This document shows, piece after piece, positions 21,781 to 31,253 of a stretch of 64,000 nt of DNA. The position numbers were made by a program, and so were the translations under genes. Position 1 is the stretch's first letter. Every line of letters starts with the position of its first letter. Under the pieces are notes generated by a model. It had not been told where the DNA came from. It did no database searches and was given only the letters and a program-made list of their open reading frames with translations. Origin of the DNA: Phytoseiulus persimilis (taxonomy: Eukaryota > Arthropoda > Arachnida > Mesostigmata > Phytoseiidae); contig CM075103.1 of assembly GCA_037576195.1 (NCBI GenBank), positions 4,340,001 through 4,404,000 of the forward strand, read 5' to 3'.

Positions 21781-22652
21781 AATGGTCAGATCGACCCCGG
21801 AATCACCTCCATAGGCCCTGAAACGGATGGTTAGGTGGATCCCACACCATCTCCTCAGACTCCGAAAAGAATGGTGAGATCGACCTCCGAATCACCCTCG
21901 TAGACCACAAGAGGTTTGGTCACACCGACCCCCGACTCAATACCACAGACGCTGTGGGAATTGTCTAATAGTCCTCCACTGTATGGACCTCGAAAAGTAT
22001 GGTCAGATTTACTCCGGAAACTCTTCCTTTTCTTTAGAGAAGCGTGGGAGAAACGCGTTCACGAACACCAACAACGGAGCGGAAACGTCGCTCGACTCCT
22101 GGTAGTGTAGGACTCAGGCATCCCGGAAACTCTTCCCTCAAATCGATCCTGGAATCACCTCCCTAACACCACAAAAGAATGGTCAGATCGACGCCATAAT
22201 GATCTTCGTTGAACCCGGGAAGTATGGTCAGCTCGACTCCGGAATTATGTCCTTGGACGCCGTGAAATGCTGTCAGATCGACGCCGAAAACACTCCCGTG
22301 GATCCCGAGAATGATCAGATCGACGCTGGAATCACCTCTCAATACGAAGAAAAGTATGGTCAGATCGGATCTGGAATCAGCTCCCTTTTTTTCAGAGAGC
22401 TCTGAGAGAAATGCGTTTACGCACAGTACCAGTGTAGCGGAAATTTTTATGCAGGGGAATCACCTCCCTGGGGGGATGGAATCGACACCCTTGTTCCAGG
22501 AAAGTATGGTCAGATCGACACCGGAATCACCTACGTTGACCACGAAAACGATCACCCCCGTAGATTACGAAAAGTATGGTCAGATCGACGTCGGACTCAC
22601 TCCCGCAGATCCCGAGAATCAGATCGGTACCGGAACCAGCGCCGGAAAATAG
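21781..22652. repeat. Degenerate 45-bp minisatellite with 15-residue coding periodicity
   Basis: About 14 units share the core TATGGTCAGATCGACGCCGG. Most complete units are exactly 45 bases, for example those starting at 21781, the three consecutive units from about 22180 to 22315, and the one near 22505. In the plus frame the unit reads roughly YGQIDAGITSVDPEK, so the length is a multiple of three. Several runs of units share one open frame, such as 22199-22405. Two copies of an unrelated cassette of about 60 bases interrupt the array (near 22020-22085 and 22385-22445). Each begins with an acceptor-like pyrimidine-AG run, giving a higher-order repeat of about 360 bases. Stops occur in older units, so it may be a decaying coding repeat or a non-coding array. 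Confidence 0.85.
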
Positions 22653-22981
22653 AACGGATTTCTTAACGCGTGGGGAGTGTCGGACTCGCCCATTCAGCAA
22701 CCAACGCACAGATACGAAACACGAATCAGGTGGAGAAAATCATGTCCGGGATTTCAGACCTGCGCATTGTGATCGCCTCACATTTGATCCGAACCTTTGA
22801 GCCGCGACACGTGAAACTCGAGTTCGATTTCTTCCCGGCATGCCTTCCAGCTCAAAGACCAGGAAAAGACCTTCCACCTGTAGTGGGGTCCTAGCAACCA
22901 ATGAACTGAGGAAAATTGGATTCTCGGCTTCTCTTCCAAGAAAACGTCTCGTTGAGTAGCGTTCGTGCCTCAGTACGAAGG

Positions 22982-23067
22982 TTATGCCTCAGATGCCAGA
23001 AACTCAGATGCCAGAATGAAACCCTCTCCCGATTCCGGATAGATTCCCGCTAATTAGGCGGATTTGG
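22982..23067 (+). repeat. Left arm of inverted repeat A, with 15-bp subrepeats
   Basis: This arm is the imperfect reverse complement of 23669-23770. It contains two tandem 15-base units (CTCAGATGCCAGAAA type), then a matching segment with CTCTCCCGATTCCGGAT and CCCGCTAATTAG. In the plus frame it reads ASDARNSDAR, then PSPDSG and a stop, parallel to the peptide from the other arm. It has one 15-base unit fewer than the right arm. Confidence 0.85.
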
Positions 23068-24220
23068 GAGCATAGCGTCTTCGACGTCTGCAACAAGCGC
23101 GAATCATGCGGCAGACCCTCCTCCACACCGTACATAGGGTACACGCTGCATCGGACCCCCCGCGATTCATTGATGGTTTGCTGATGATGGGAATGAATTG
23201 ATAGGACATTCGATGCATGTCTCCAATCTCGATCAGCGTGGACGTTTGGGGACTCGAGCTGCGGGGAAATAGAAAAGCGATCCTTCGCGCATTCCGAGCG
23301 GTCGCAGCCCCCTTCGCCGAAAGCTCGCTCAGCCTCATCTTGGCTCTTGGGCCGCTAGCTCGGCGATTCCTCACTCAATGCACGGAGTAAGGGAAGGAAC
23401 TACCTTCCTTTCTACTCGTCGCCAGCGAATCATCACTGCCAGTGAAGGAGAGAGTGTAGGATTGAGGCGGGTCCGGAGACCCGCAATGAGGACGTCGTTG
23501 AGTTTTCCAAGTCGATCGACAATAATTACATGTCCGGGTGGTTCTCAAGCTTATCCTGTTGGCCCAAGGAGGGTAACGGAGGTTGCCTGTGCTAGAGCCA
23601 TTGGAGCTTGAGCTTCCCCCATTGAGCTCCCCGGTTCTGCCTAACTTCGCTCCTCCAATTCGTGGCCTCCAATAACCCGCTGAATCAGCGGGGACCCATC
23701 CGGAGTCGGGAGAGTGTTTTATTCTGGCATCTGAGCTCCTGGCATCTGAGTTTCTGGCATCTGAGGCTACGCCAGTACGAATGAGCCTTTTCACTATTTT
23801 GGTCCAGCCCCGCATTCCATCCAGGGTGAAGGCTCGCTTTCCAGATGATTCCAAGAACAGATCAGTATTCCGGGACCGACCGGTTTCAATATCTTTCGGG
23901 AGGCTCGCGGGCTTTGAGCACCCTCGTTTCCGATGGATATCCGAAACTTCACAGGACGTTTCAGGTGTGGAACGTGGGCGTCCGTGAACTCCCGTGTCGG
24001 CTCTCCCTAGACTCCTGCTGAGTTTTCTCTGAGACTCCTCAACGCTGCTCACGACACGCGATTCACAGAGGACCCGGAGTGATTTCGGGAACCAACCAGG
24101 AAGAATCGTCTTCAAATTGGAGAATTTCAACATCTCATGCAGCCAACAAATCGATTGTTCAATGGATCTCTGCACCATCCCTCGATTCGTCGACCTTATT
24201 CGAGTTCTCCCCCCGTACAT
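23054..24220 (-). pseudogene. Long minus-strand frame with one internal stop, unknown protein
   Basis: From 24220 to 23054 the minus strand is open for 388 codons apart from a single TGA (23375-23377), which splits it into 281 and 106 codons. The long part has a basic N-terminal half. Near residue 150 it has a triple SDAR repeat (ASDARNSDARSSDAR), then a Gly/Ser stretch (GGSSSSNGSS), three cysteines and a Ser-rich tail. The TGA overlaps a GTGAGG donor-like site, so it may be spliced away rather than being a lesion. I recognise no family. The repeat segment is arm B of inverted repeat A. It could be a recently duplicated gene fragment, or a chance frame. Confidence 0.33.
23669..23770 (-). repeat. 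Right arm of inverted repeat A, with three 15-bp subrepeats
   Basis: This arm reads, on the minus strand, as CTCAGATGCCAGAAA, CTCAGATGCCAGGAG and CTCAGATGCCAGAAT in tandem. It then matches the left arm through the CTCTCCCGA, CCGGAT and CCCGCT segments. About 600 bases separate the arms. It lies within the long minus-strand frame, where it encodes three SDAR units. Confidence 0.85.
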
Positions 24221-25662
24221 CGCATGATCGGCTGCGATTCGAGATCGGCGGTGGCAGCAAACAGGAACTAGTGAAGGCTTCGGCCCCGGGAACCTCGGCT
24301 CCGACTCGCCTCACTCACTAGATTCCTGAGTCTTTGCGGTCTACGAACCACGACCGCGGTTCAGTGGGCAGGCGAGGCAAGTCTGGCGAGCGGCGGGCGG
24401 GCAACTTTATGCGGAGTAAATCAGGTTTGCAGTCGACGAACAGGCGGACGACTCAGTGGGGAGGAAAAAGTCTCATATAATATTCATAGCCCGCGGTGCC
24501 GGAAGAAGGAGTCGTCGAGGACAACTTACACTAATCGAATCTGTGCCGATTAAAGACCTCGCTTGTACTTTTGCTAGTCGATTCCGACAGCCTCAAATGT
24601 TATTCTCGTCAATGCTCACATCGAGAAGACCGACTGTTTCGTAACTCGTCAGCGACCCCATAGAGCTTTCACCCTACCCATCCCCTAGTCCCCCCGAGCT
24701 CTGATTCCGCCTCGAAGATCAGATCCCCACCCCGTCGGCTCAGGACCCACCAAGCTTCTCCCGGATGGTCCTCGAAAACAATCGAGAAATTCTCGCTTTT
24801 CAAGAAATCCGGTCTTTTCTTTCCGGGCCGACGTTAACAGGAACAGGTGGCGCCCGCTGTCTGTCCGCTTCGGAACCCAAGTCAGAGGGTGGCGCGACCT
24901 AGCGGGCCTGCCAGCGTCCCTTAGACTTGTCTGCCCTCAAGTAGTCCTTGGAGAGGACACCGTGGAGGAGAGGGAAGGTCGTACTACAATGAACGCGGAG
25001 TAAAAACAGCTGATTCATTCATGGCGCCTAACGCCTCGGTCGCTCACAGAGAGCAGCACCGTCTATAGTCGACGAGCTCGTTTCGGAGGCGTTGCAATGA
25101 TCAAGGTGATCCTTCGTTCGACCGCGAACCCTTCTCGATGCTCGACGGCGGAGTGCCTTTGCGAAGAGCGCGAAGCCAACTGGCGCCATTTGCCGGTTGA
25201 AAATATTGTCGCTCGTCCCGGGCCGCTACTCCATTCACCTTGGGTCTCAGTCATTCCCTCTGGAACGAGAACCGGCAATCACTGCCGGCAATCGTCCCAC
25301 GGGAGTTCCAGAATCAATGGAGAAAGCTTCTAATCCTTCACTATGACATGGCAGGACGTGGGACCCAGAGGAGAGGGGTATTTTTCGAGCATTGCGGAAC
25401 CGCTGAGAACGGTGGCAGCATTCAGCATGCACACCAGCCATTCTGCTGAATATGGACACCGCTGCTCCTTGGCTGGAATCCTATTCAGACATCCCGAGTG
25501 GATCCTGCACTCCTATGAGCGTTCTTCTCTGTTACGTTTCGGGTGTACGATGCGAATAATCGTTCGGACGCACTGTGTTCGTCAAGTGCAACTGACACTG
25601 TTGACAGTCCCATGACGTGACTGCTATACCCGCCACGAGGGCACCAGCTGACAATGGCTCAC
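24221..25662. other. No supported gene; a few splice-like signals
   Basis: On the minus strand a perfect GTAAGT donor starts at 24529, behind 21 open codons (24530-24592). A GTGAGT donor lies near 24317, just upstream of the long minus frame. These could be small exons of one minus-strand gene but have no matching strong acceptors. The stretch 24650-25060 holds nothing recognisable. Confidence 0.35.
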
Positions 25663-25815
25663 CTGATCCCAAGGCACGTCATTATGCAGTCGGCACGCGA
25701 ATGACAACACGGTGGTGGAAGCAGCAGCTACAGCTACAATGAGCCCGACGACGCCCACAATATGCGCTACCGCGACCACAATGGGACCGAATCGGGCGGA
25801 TACGCCTCGGCTTAT
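25663..25815 (-). CDS. Candidate exon encoding a membrane-spanning segment
   Basis: Fifty-one codons run in phase 0 from an acceptor (ccaatccacctgtag) to a consensus donor (GATCAG then GTGAGC, intron from 25662). The product has one strongly hydrophobic stretch of about 28 residues (GPIVVAVAHIVGVVGLIVAV and onward) followed by ACRLHNDVPWDQ, as in a single membrane helix with a polar flank. No family is recognised. The caveat is serious: the plus strand is open through the same DNA with a hydrophilic Tyr/Asn/Asp-rich product, and hydrophobic antisense frames are expected opposite such sequences. Confidence 0.28.
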
Positions 25816-26127
25816 CTACAGGTGGATTGGCCGAACTCGTATTCAACTCCGCGTCCGGTTGGTCACGCTTTCGGTGTGGGGGAGACGGAGAGAGTTCCGG
25901 TCGAGGGAAAGCGGATAGGAGAGATTCTCTCCAGCTTCATCGATTCGATGAAGCTCTTCCCCGCCGCTGCGTCGGGAATTTCTTCTCCCGGTCGAGAAGT
26001 TTTTCTCCGCCGTGAAAATGGCGACCAAACCGGAGGAAGCCAACGTGGACGACTACAGCGCGAGTCCGATACAGGCTGGCCGCCGAGCGTCAGCTGTCAG
26101 CACTCAAAGCGGTGGGTGAGCCGTTGA
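25705..26127 (+). CDS. Candidate plus-strand frame, Gly/Ser/Tyr-rich then basic
   Basis: A frame of 140 codons follows a TGA at 25702. It opens with a Gly/Ser/Tyr stretch (HGGGSSSYSYNEPDDAHN), continues hydrophilic with YRDHNGTESGGYASAYLQ, and becomes basic towards the stop. Low-complexity Gly/Tyr segments occur in secreted and cuticular arthropod proteins, but there is no chitin-binding consensus. The first ATG is at 25762. Its left third is antisense to the candidate membrane exon, and at most one of the two is likely to be real. Confidence 0.25.
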   Translation, partial: QHGGGSSSYSYNEPDDAHNMRYRDHNGTESGGYASAYLQVDWPNSYSTPRPVGHAFGVGETERVPVEGKRIGEILSSFIDSMKLFPAAASGISSPGREVFLRRENGDQTGGSQRGRLQRESDTGWPPSVSCQHSKRWVSR

Positions 26128-26252
26128 AGAAGACCAGGGGGGAAGGGGGGGGGGGACGCTTCGAGGAACACGCGACGCCGGTCAGGGCATAGCTCTCTTC
26201 CCGGTCTGTTGCTCTCTGCTTCTGTCGTTGTTCCGTCACTTTTCCATTCTGA
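26097..26252 (-). CDS. Candidate terminal exon after a strong acceptor
   Basis: A strong acceptor (ctcctctcctcttgcttcgtgcag) ends at 26253. In phase 0, matching the exon at 26423-26463 across a 170-base intron, 51 codons follow to a TGA. The peptide starts SEWKSDGTTTEAES, then becomes basic and Pro rich over a poly-C stretch. A different phase is also open and protein-like. No polyadenylation signal is seen nearby, and 26140-26156 is G rich on the plus strand. Confidence 0.25.
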   Translation of the reverse strand, partial: SEWKSDGTTTEAESNRPGRELCPDRRRVFLEASPPPFPPGLLQRLTHRFEC

Positions 26253-26422
26253 CTGCACGAAGCAAGAGGAGAGGAGCGGGAAGCTCTGATGGCGCACGGC
26301 GTGCTTGTCGTCGACAACGCGTCGTCTCGAGCAGAAAAGTCTCAACTGATTCCCGTGTTGTCGGGATTTACTCAGACGTCAAATGTAACCTTCCATGAGA
26401 GCTTCGGAAGCATTGAACTCAC

Positions 26423-26463
26423 CTCAAATTTAGCATACATAAGGGACACCTCGTCGCCGTCAT
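26423..26463 (-). CDS. Candidate 41-base microexon
   Basis: Forty-one bases lie between an excellent acceptor (agctatttctatctttccag) and a perfect donor (TTTGAG then GTGAGT, intron from 26422). In the phase leaving a complete last codon it encodes DGDEVSLMYAKFE. Both splice sites are near consensus, which is why it is listed. However, perfect donors are expected about thirty times by chance in this window, so pairing could be accidental. No family is identified from 13 residues. Confidence 0.32.
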
Positions 26464-27800
26464 CTGGAAAGATAGAAATAGCTCTTAGTACTCTTGAATG
26501 CGGATCGCTCCACATGGGCGTTGTTCGGCGTTGTCGGTACCGACACCCGACGGGCGGCGACCGCCCGCCAGGAGGCTGAAGGCTTGCTCACTGAGGCTCG
26601 CTTCAGCAGAAAAGGTTGAAGAACTTCGTTCAACGATTGGGTTCATCAATCAAGATTGGGTTCTATACCTTCGTATTTTCGGGCTCAAACAATACCCAAA
26701 CAAAGCGGAGCGTTCACAAAGCTTTCTCCTACAGTCGAACTCGTTACAACGAACGAATTTCTCGGACCGCTGACGATTCGCAGCGACGAATTTCCACTGT
26801 ACGGTTTCGTGCCGTTGCCGGGCAGAGAACGTTGGTCGAAACGATTCTAACGTTCGTGTGCGTCAGGAAACACGAAGCGTTTCCGACAAGAGTCACGAGT
26901 CGAATTTAATGCAGAGGACCGATTTCACGAACCATCGTCTCTGCCGACAAGATAGCTTTAGAATACGAACCCGACTCATCTCCCTCAATATAGAGCTCGA
27001 TGAGGACTTCGATTCTTATGGGCGGTGTTTGGGCGTAAGACAGCGCCCCATCCATAAGCATAGATCGCTCCAGCTGACTTCAGAGGCGGCAGCCTAGGAT
27101 TCGGTTTCGAGGCTGAGATCGATCGACCTAAAACTCGTACCACCATGGTTCAAACTAAACTTGGTCTGTATCAGATCACTTGAGGCGTTTCTGTTCGCTT
27201 CCCGTCGAACACTGTTCCAGTTCATGACGATCCGGTTCCCATTCGAAGAGAATACTTCTCACAGAACGAAAACTTTCGGCTTCCTCTGCCTGGAGCCCTC
27301 TTTTCACCCGCAATGCTTCCGATTGGTTCGTCGTGCTCAGCCCCCCTCTCGCTGTTCGGTCTGTCGGGATCATTGCTCTATTCCCCACTTACCCCACTCG
27401 CAATTTCGTTCTCTGTCTTCCACAATGTCAGTATGAAGCCGAAGCAGCGAGCGAACGGCCCGCGACGAAATTTCGTCTTGCAGAAGAAATTCTCGTCCGT
27501 CTGCCGGTCTGACCAGGCGCAGAACCCTTTCGCGCCGCACTAGTTTGTTAGTTGTCATGTATCTTGTTTAGGCTTTGTTCGTGTAATTCTGTTATGGAAT
27601 GTGTCTTGCGGCTCCCGCTCCCTGACAGCGATCATTCTTCGTGCACGCGCTCGCACACAAAAGATTCTCGAGTTTCCGGAGCGCAGCCGTCTCTTCAGCT
27701 TTGTAGTTTGTTTTTTCTTCCCAGCTCCTCCACCGGGGAAACTGGCGTGTGGGGACGGTTTCGATGCATCAAGAGGTTTGTTTTTTCTTCTTTCCCTGGG
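26464..27800. other. No supported gene
   Basis: On the plus strand 26740-26850 follows an acceptor-like tract (acaaagctttctcctacag) and encodes a short protein-like tail ending KRF. The minus strand is equally open. A segment at 27700-27800 is rich in T and C. Nothing here is recognisable. Confidence 0.35.
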
Positions 27801-27942
27801 AGGCGGGAGGGAAAAATCCTCCGACGGATTCAGCGAGATCGAACAAGTGTCCTTTGCCCGGATATGGGAAACGGAAAACTAACCACAAAACCCTAAAAAT
27901 CCCCCTCCCACGGCTGCTGGGAACTCGGAAGACTACTCTTCT
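27801..27942 (+). repeat. Dispersed repeat B, copy 1
   Basis: About 140 bases match 38624-38762 in the same orientation. Shared blocks include GAGGCGGGAGGG, GCCYGGATATGGGAAA, CCACAAAACCC and GAACTCGGAAGA. Both copies keep a common plus-strand reading, CPLPGYGK followed by HKT-x-K-x-PLP-x-LL-x-TRK, with small in-frame length differences. No terminal repeats or target duplications are seen. Confidence 0.85.
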
Positions 27943-28065
27943 ATCCTGTATTACTCCAGCGAGCAGAGAGCTCTGCTGACGTAATTCCCTGTGCTCCAGA
28001 TACTTGCTCAGCTCATCCTTCGGACCCGAGGGGACACGGTGTGGCCTCTCTCGTTAATGCGTCAG

Positions 28066-28162
28066 TTTGTCGCCGTCTGGGGCCGATGTTTTTGGAGATC
28101 AAGAGGTTGCACGTAGCAGAAAGGGACCAATGCGCATCCGAGTCCGCAGCGAACTCTCACAG
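28066..28162 (+). CDS. Candidate exon with both splice sites
   Basis: Between an acceptor (tctctcgttaatgcgtcag) and a donor (CTCACAG then GTGAGA) the plus strand is open for 32 codons in matching phase. The peptide is LSPSGADVFGDQEVARSR, then KGPMRIRVRSELSQ. It has no ATG upstream and no recognised domain. The minus strand here carries a 76-codon frame (28062-28292) whose upstream half has a faint reverse-transcriptase-like pattern, an alternative explanation for this DNA. Confidence 0.28.
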
Positions 28163-30310
28163 GTGAGAAACACGTGCATAAGCGGACAGAACTATCGAGG
28201 CTTGGCACGCTCTTTCCACGAGGATCTGTGAGACTGACGGGAAAATCCATCGGGTCGGTGTGTTCAATCACGCCGAGAATGAGGAATTCCAATACTGGTT
28301 ATTGCAGAACAGAACCGCCTTCCCTCTGTTATTGGATTCTCTAATATATTTGGTTACACTCTGTCACAAATGGACGTCGAATCAGCAGTAGCCGCCTGGA
28401 TACAAGCTCGCAATCCAGCTCGCCGGCCGTTCGGCTCTGTTCATTCATCAACTTGTGCTATCGTTCGACTTAGGCACTTGGATTCCTGTCGGTTTCCCAG
28501 CTATCGCGATCCCGTTTTGATGCGCGCTTGTGTTTGATTCTAGAAACAGTCCCCCCTGTATCGCCTATAGCTGACACGGCAGATCACACCGTGATTGGTT
28601 CTAGAGTGCGTCCGGCCTTGAAATCGTTCGGATAACTCTCAGCGAGACCAAAGTCCTTTCGGGGGCATCTACTTGCTTCAATGGCGAGGTTCTTCCGTGA
28701 GAGGAATTCGCCTCTCTGAGACCTTGGAACGCTCGACGCCAACTCTTCCAGACGCGGAAAAACTATGTTATCGCCTCTCGCAGGAACGAACATCATCTCT
28801 CCTGGTCAAGATACGGCTGCGATCGCCCGACTCCAATACAATATCGGAGGAACCGGTCGATTCCACAGTATCGTTGGCCTTGTCCAAGAAAGAGTGTTGA
28901 CGCATTTGAGAACTGAGAGATACTCCCACGATCGAGCAGAATTCTCGCTCAGTTCGGGGAGAGTTCGCATACTATGATGAAGATTCCTTGATTCGCCCAG
29001 TATCATGGTTCGCAACAGCAGCGAACTAGGATCTCTCACCTCGAGGAGGTATCGTGTTCGACTGAATGACTTTTAGCCATCCCCCAATTTCAGAGAGAGG
29101 TTTTCTCATCCCAATCAAGGACACTGAGCTGGTAACAAGGCTTTTCCGGTTGTCCAGTTGTTTTTGTTTGAACAATCTTACTTTGAAATACCAATTCCCA
29201 ACAATGTTTGATAGACTCTGAAGATCCGCCACTGCGCGTTCCCATCGCGCTTTTGGGACCCAGTATGGGAATTATACCAAATATCAATCGGGAGTTCCCG
29301 AGCCTTTTGCAATAGCAAAGGAGTGGGAAAGGAATCCCTTTGCCGAACAGCCGCTTTGCAACAATAGACTTTTGCGCTACCTGCTACAGCCACGATCAGC
29401 AAGTGAAGCCGCAAACTGCAATTCTTCGTCTTCCTCTTACCACGACCCAGTGGAGGAGTGTGTACCTCGCCAAACTTCGTACTTAAACTAGTGGCGTCTT
29501 TTTGCCCCCGCGTGCCCGAACCCTGCTCCAAACCTGGAACATCACCTGCACAACTAGCGGCGGCGGCAGAACTATCGGCGGATGGAGTCGAGCCGCCGCC
29601 GCCGAGGAAGCTGCGGTGAAAGTGGCCACCGGAACCAAACGACGGCTCCCGAGAGCCCGAGGAGCGGCCACGGGTAAAGACTACTATCTCAGCGGAGGAA
29701 ATGAAAACAGAAAAACAACAGACGAAAGATGAACAACAGCAACAACCAGGGCCGCGCGAGCCGGCGACGTCGGAAACCGAGTTGGGCGTAGAGGTACGGT
29801 CACGGGATGTGAAAAACAGACGCCGGAAACGGGGACGAAGACCGCGGTGGCATTTGTGACGGCCGCGGCGTCGTCGAGCAGAAAGAGAAACAGACAGAAG
29901 CGAATGAACAAAGAATCACTGCTGGAAGTGGAAATAGCTGTTGAACGGCGGGGACCGCGCAACCCGGGCCGAGCCCTCCTCCATCGCAAAGGTCCCCCTT
30001 GTTGCTCGCATGGACAAACACCCGGAATATCGAAAGAGGGCCCTCATGATCTGCCGATTCGACGAACCGCAACGTATCGTGTTCCGCTTCCCGGGGAGAA
30101 CGTCCAGATACGAGATAAGATAGCACAGGGATCTCCCCGCAGTTCTTGATTCCCGTCCGCCTCCCTCCCGAATCATCAGTCAACGCGCAGATAACGCCGC
30201 CAGGAAGGAGGGGCACAGTCCAGACAACCAAACTCCCCCGTCCGAAGTCGCCTTGCTCCATACCATTGTCTTCAGGTTTTTCCTCCTTGCTCCCTTCCGC
30301 TTCGGTTCAG
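28163..30310. other. No supported gene
   Basis: Frames of 60-150 codons overlap on both strands. A plus-strand frame at 29502-29676 ending in a GTAAAG donor is Ala/Gly/Arg rich. The stretch 28310-28570 has frequent stops in all frames and nothing recognisable. A faint retroelement-like reading at 28200-28300 on the minus strand is discussed in the findings. Confidence 0.35.
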
Positions 30311-30587
30311 CTCTTGTAGTTCACGCGTGCCTTCACACGCTGCTGAGACGTGGGCTGTCGCGCGTGCTATTGTTCCAATAACGACAAAACAAGACTCCGA
30401 CGAGTTCAAATGCGTCTTTGAAACGGAGTGTAATTCTCACTCGCTGATTCAACCGTTCCACAATGCCATAGTTTATTTTCCAGCAAGCGTGTTCACTTTT
30501 CAAAGGAGTCGGAACCCAAACCGAGAGCTTGTTCGTCTCCCCCGATGCGACGCGGATCTCGTGCCAGACACCAATTACGAAGAGAAG
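30311..30587 (+). CDS. Alternative plus-strand exon reading opposite the 30.5-30.9 kb minus exon
   Basis: A long polypyrimidine acceptor (tttttcctccttgctcccttccgcttcggttcag) ends at 30310. A donor (GAGAAG then GTATGA) follows 30587. The 277 bases between are open for 92 codons in one phase (middle: FKCVFETECNSHSLIQ). No domain is recognised. Its right end overlaps the minus-strand terminal exon candidate at 30493-30888, which has better support, so this may be a shadow with chance splice sites. Confidence 0.25.
30472..30477 (-). terminator. Putative polyadenylation signal AATAAA
   Basis: TTTATT on the plus strand gives AATAAA on the minus strand, about 16 bases after the TGA of the frame at 30493-30888. 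The spacing is short for a 3' UTR but possible. Confidence 0.35.
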
Positions 30588-30888
30588 GTATGACGCACGC
30601 AGCGTGCGAGTCGCGCCTCCCCAGATGTATATCCTGTGGAACCCGAATTGCACGACACATGGGGCGAACGAACTGCTCGGGATGGGGAGACGAGCAGTAC
30701 TTTTCGAAATTGATTTCGTGCTCTAGATTACGAAGTTCCGCTGTGACCTCCTCCGTGCCTCGAACGACGATGCCCATTTTGGAAACGACTTCGACTCTTG
30801 AGAAGATTGTGTTGTATTCCCCGAAGTGCGAATTTCTACAGGATGACCTGTTCCTGCGATCGTCCTGCGGCTGCTCTCCTTCTCTCTA
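30493..30888 (-). CDS. Candidate 3' terminal exon, charged protein of unknown function
   Basis: The minus strand is open for 131 codons from just after a TAG. An internal ATG (30777) has A at -3 and G at +4. The product is hydrophilic and charged, with a regular codon bias: FGEYNTIFSRVEVVSKM, then a Glu-rich stretch TEEVTAELRNLEHEINFEKY that could form a helix, and a basic C-terminus. It ends 16 bases before an AATAAA. The upstream end (gtcgtag or tttag) is a poor acceptor. It may be the last exon of a minus-strand gene that includes the 31254-32006 frame. No family is recognised. Confidence 0.4.
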
Positions 30889-31253
30889 AACTACGACCCG
30901 CATCGACTACCGGTGCGGTCTCCTCGTTCCGAGCTCAGTCGGTTCCGAAGGTTTTCCTTCGAACAGGAGAACTTCCTCGAGTTCTGAGCGATAGATTCGT
31001 GAAAGCGCAAAGAATTTTAAAACTGCGGCTTCGGAGTTGGTCGTGCGGTCACTCCAGTCTCAGCGGGCACGGCGTTTCGAAATATTCTGTGCACGCGGTT
31101 CGAGGTCAGTTCCACGTTCAAGATTCTCAATATACAATCCCGGATGTTTGCTCGTAGCAGACGCAATACGAAAAGGCCTCCAACGCAATGAGTGGCGGAA
31201 TAGCGGGAACCGAATGATGCGTAAAATTTCCGAGTTGCATGCGGCTTCGACGT

